A stretch of 7,761 nucleotides of DNA from an uncultured Gemmatimonadota bacterium. GTDB lineage: Bacteria > Gemmatimonadota > Gemmatimonadetes > Gemmatimonadales > GWC2-71-9. Shown here one piece after another: positions 7,301 through 7,761 of the stretch (its first letter is position 1; the number at the start of each line of letters is the position of its first letter). Location of the stretch: contig CAMLLJ010000130.1 in the NCBI GenBank assembly GCA_946480845.1, positions 1-7,761 of the forward strand. The letters are read 5' to 3'. The translations under genes were made by a program, and so were the position numbers. A model generated the notes under the pieces. It worked only from the letters and a program-made list of their open reading frames with translations, was not told the origin of the DNA and did not search any database.

Positions 7301-7403
7301 AGCGGGAGGGGCCGGTCGAGTCGCCGCCGCCGCACGAGGACACTGCGGCAAGGCAAGCCGCGGCGAAATACCGGAACGCCGTTGAGCGCAGGCGCGCTGA
7401 CAC
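4377..7403 (-). CDS. Surface lipoprotein: seven Ig-like domains plus leishmanolysin-type (M8) zinc metalloprotease
   Basis: This 1008-residue protein starts at GTG (7403-7401) with a modest GAAAGG four bases upstream; no nearby ATG is in frame. A signal sequence and lipobox VSSC give lipidation at Cys24, followed by GGGDSTGPS, a linker style common in Gemmatimonadota lipoproteins. Seven Ig-like repeats of about 100 residues fill 38-738. The protease domain (about 745-960) carries HEMAHVLGFG (861-870), the third zinc ligand His921 in DGHW, and a Met-turn ELMTG (Met932), as in leishmanolysin and its bacterial relatives. LPVMGLIRFDSADLDDL (833-849) and NPLSAVTIGSLQDLGYGVD (942-960) are also typical. 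The only Cys residues after the lipobox are Cys789 and Cys825, a probable disulfide. An Arg/Pro-rich tail of about 45 residues ends the chain. It should be a cell-surface endoprotease held away from the membrane by the Ig stalk. No classical cysteine-switch propeptide is visible. Confidence 0.93.
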   Translation of the reverse strand: MSARLRSTAFRYFAAACLAAVSSCGGGDSTGPSRSASQLTLVVAPPPSAPSGVVLATQPVVQLADAQGASVAAAGIVVTATVDAGSITGAVTATTGADGRAVFHDLAIAAPVGKRTLTFAAPQLRVASHAIELRAGPARLVAANAPTTQSAGSGRVVAAPPSIRVTDAAGNPAAGVAVGFTVISGGGSIPGGSIATGIDGVATVASWTLGNSAGENAVRAGVTGLPDSVVFTAFGTLVAADRVLAHEGMDQTAQRLTAVAVAPAVRVLDADGRPVAGFAISFEVTQGGGTVNGAAQLTDVAGIARVGSWVLGATIGTNQLVALAPGLPGSPVEFLATGRGLGRMSATAGAAQNGLPGAAVAVRPTVRVVDLSGNPLAGIPVAFSVEAGGGTVTGAAQVTSATGHATVGSWTLGPSPGENRLHATADGIEMSPVLFTASGFTVVPVRIAVHAGAGQTGPINAALPVAPAVIVTDADGTPAPGQTVIFEAQGGTVVNASAVSGANGVASSGGWTLGMGMGTHTLLARASGLQGSPVTFQATATAGPPARMVTDHQVENAVVGQVVRNVPRVYVQDVGENNLAGVQVTFSAATGTVTGAVKLTDASGSAAPDGWVLGTTSGEQSLVATVAGLAPLPMPLNVLADSVVSMEVAGGDGQTAGVRRMLPLDLVARFRDRYGNPVTGFSLAYEVPQGGQITATEHSDADGLLRFQWRLGSTVGLNTVRGTNPDVPGLSVTFSATATAVVSDFAIELRPLGGISSHQPAFDAAVARWRDIILTDVPQWTLTSPAGSCFSGQPALNESVDDVIIYIQAVPIDGLGGVLGSAGPCVQRSGSHLPVMGLIRFDSADLDDLASHGQLSTVVLHEMAHVLGFGTTWTDHGLLSGAGTFNPTFTGAFARTAYQAIGGIGAVPVENTGGLGTADGHWRESVFTSELMTGYITNGFANPLSAVTIGSLQDLGYGVDFGTADPFGGASLRRQPAGPLRQLRELPLDRPIVVTAPDGRTVSERPRR
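5190..7292 (-). repeat. Array of seven tandem Ig-like domain repeats within the protease gene
   Basis: At protein level, residues 38-738 form seven units of about 100 residues. Six share the motif W-x-L-G-x-x-x-G-(E/T/L)-(N/H/Q) with Trp at 207, 309, 410, 511, 611 and 709, a spacing of 98-102. Each unit also has a V-D-x-x-G-x-P-x-x-G strand (for example VVDLSGNPLAG, 368-378), a G-G-G-T-V-x-G-A turn, and an end like GSPVxFxATG. The pattern resembles bacterial Ig-like group 1 (invasin/intimin-like) domains. The first unit (38-134) is the most diverged and lacks the Trp. Copies differ clearly from one another at residue level, so the array is old and not a recent DNA duplication. Confidence 0.85.
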
Positions 7404-7445
7404 GGGGCCTTTCGGTGATCTGGTATGCTGGTTTGGGGGTGCTGG

Positions 7446-7473
7446 AATATCGCCTGCGCCGCGGGTCTGTCCA
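7446..7473 (-). promoter_or_regulatory. Possible promoter for the protease gene
   Basis: On the minus strand, TGGACA (7473-7468, five of six -35 bases) is followed after 16 bases by GATATT (7451-7446, four of six -10 bases). Transcription would begin near 7438, about 35 bases before the GTG. The match is moderate; read-through from the upstream gene 85 bases away is the alternative. Confidence 0.35.
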
Positions 7474-7488
7474 GTGGTGCAACAAATT

Positions 7489-7761
7489 TCAGTACGTCGT
7501 TGCGGCTCTCCGTCCCACGCCGGCCGAATCGAAGTAAGTCACCCGGAACTGGATCCGCTCCGGCGGCAGGATGGCGTCGGGGTCGCGCGGCGACGGGTGC
7601 ATGACGAACACGATCTGCATCCGCCTGGTGGCGGAGAGCGTGAGGCGCGGGCCGATGCTGTCCGAAACTTCGAGTCGCCGGAGCAGGCCCGGGGACGGCG
7701 CCGCCTCGACCGGCGTCCATCCCGGCGGCAGCCAGCGGCGCACGATCCGGTCGAGCGCCCG
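7489..7761 (-). CDS. Unrecognised protein, C-terminal fragment
   Basis: An open frame runs from the window edge to TGA at 7491-7489 on the minus strand, encoding 90 residues with strong G/C third-position bias, as in the neighbouring genes. The gene most likely begins beyond the window; a GTG at 7743-7741 is in frame but has no reason to be the start. The fragment reads RALDRIVRRWLPPGW near its start, then RLTLSATRRMQIVFVMHP (a likely amphipathic strand pair) and RIQFRVTYFDSAGVGRR near the end. There is no membrane segment or Cys, and I recognise no family. It lies upstream of the protease in the same orientation with an 85-base gap, so co-transcription is possible. Confidence 0.65.
   Translation of the reverse strand, partial: RALDRIVRRWLPPGWTPVEAAPSPGLLRRLEVSDSIGPRLTLSATRRMQIVFVMHPSPRDPDAILPPERIQFRVTYFDSAGVGRRAATTY

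Noticed and set aside
4908..7385. Plus-strand open frames opposite the Ig-array protease (4908-5840, 6138-7385 and others)
   Set aside because: They lie inside a gene with a strong repeated-domain and catalytic signature on the minus strand; their products are low-complexity and have no ribosome sites worth noting.
7244..7720. 158-codon minus-strand frame spanning the start of the protease and the partial gene upstream
   Set aside because: It is out of frame with both genes, overlaps the protease signal sequence and is rich in R, P and H, as shadow frames here are.

Overview
This is a gene-dense, high-GC window with almost no non-coding DNA: the only gaps are about 100 bases at 2201-2298 and 85 bases at 7404-7488. 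The codon use (mostly G or C in third positions), the many secreted lipoproteins, a lipoprotein that begins CGGGDSTGPS just after its lipobox, and a bacterial leishmanolysin-type protease behind an Ig-domain array together suggest a Gemmatimonadota (Gemmatimonadetes) chromosome. This assignment is by resemblance to proteins of that phylum and not by a search; another GC-rich soil lineage is possible.

Region 1 (1-2200, + strand) is the end of an efflux operon. It holds the last 52 codons of an RND permease (MexF/AcrB-like), an outer-membrane channel of the NodT/OprN type, and a small secreted protein of unknown function. Each gene overlaps the next by a few bases, so they are probably translated as a coupled unit. 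The pump's periplasmic adaptor is expected upstream of the window.

Region 2 (2201-4399, + strand) is a separately promoted three-gene unit. A clear sigma-70-like promoter has its -35 box inside a perfect inverted repeat, which is the layout of a repressor operator. It drives a four-helix membrane protein, a 65-residue XRE-type HTH regulator (start overlaps the previous stop as GTGA) and a lipoprotein of the DUF4403 family (start overlaps as ATGA). The simplest model is an autorepressed circuit in which the small regulator binds the palindrome; the membrane protein may modulate it or be its target. The presence of the DUF4403 lipoprotein in the same unit is the least expected part.

Region 3 (4377-7761, - strand) runs towards region 2. 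A 1008-residue lipoprotein has seven Ig-like domains followed by a zinc metalloprotease domain of the leishmanolysin (M8) type, with all expected catalytic motifs intact. Its 3' end overlaps the DUF4403 gene tail-to-tail by 23 bases. Upstream of it is the 3' end of an unrecognised gene that runs off the window.

No RNA genes, CRISPR arrays, insertion sequences or attachment sites were seen. The best candidates for something undescribed are the operator / membrane protein / HTH / DUF4403 unit and the Ig-array protease.
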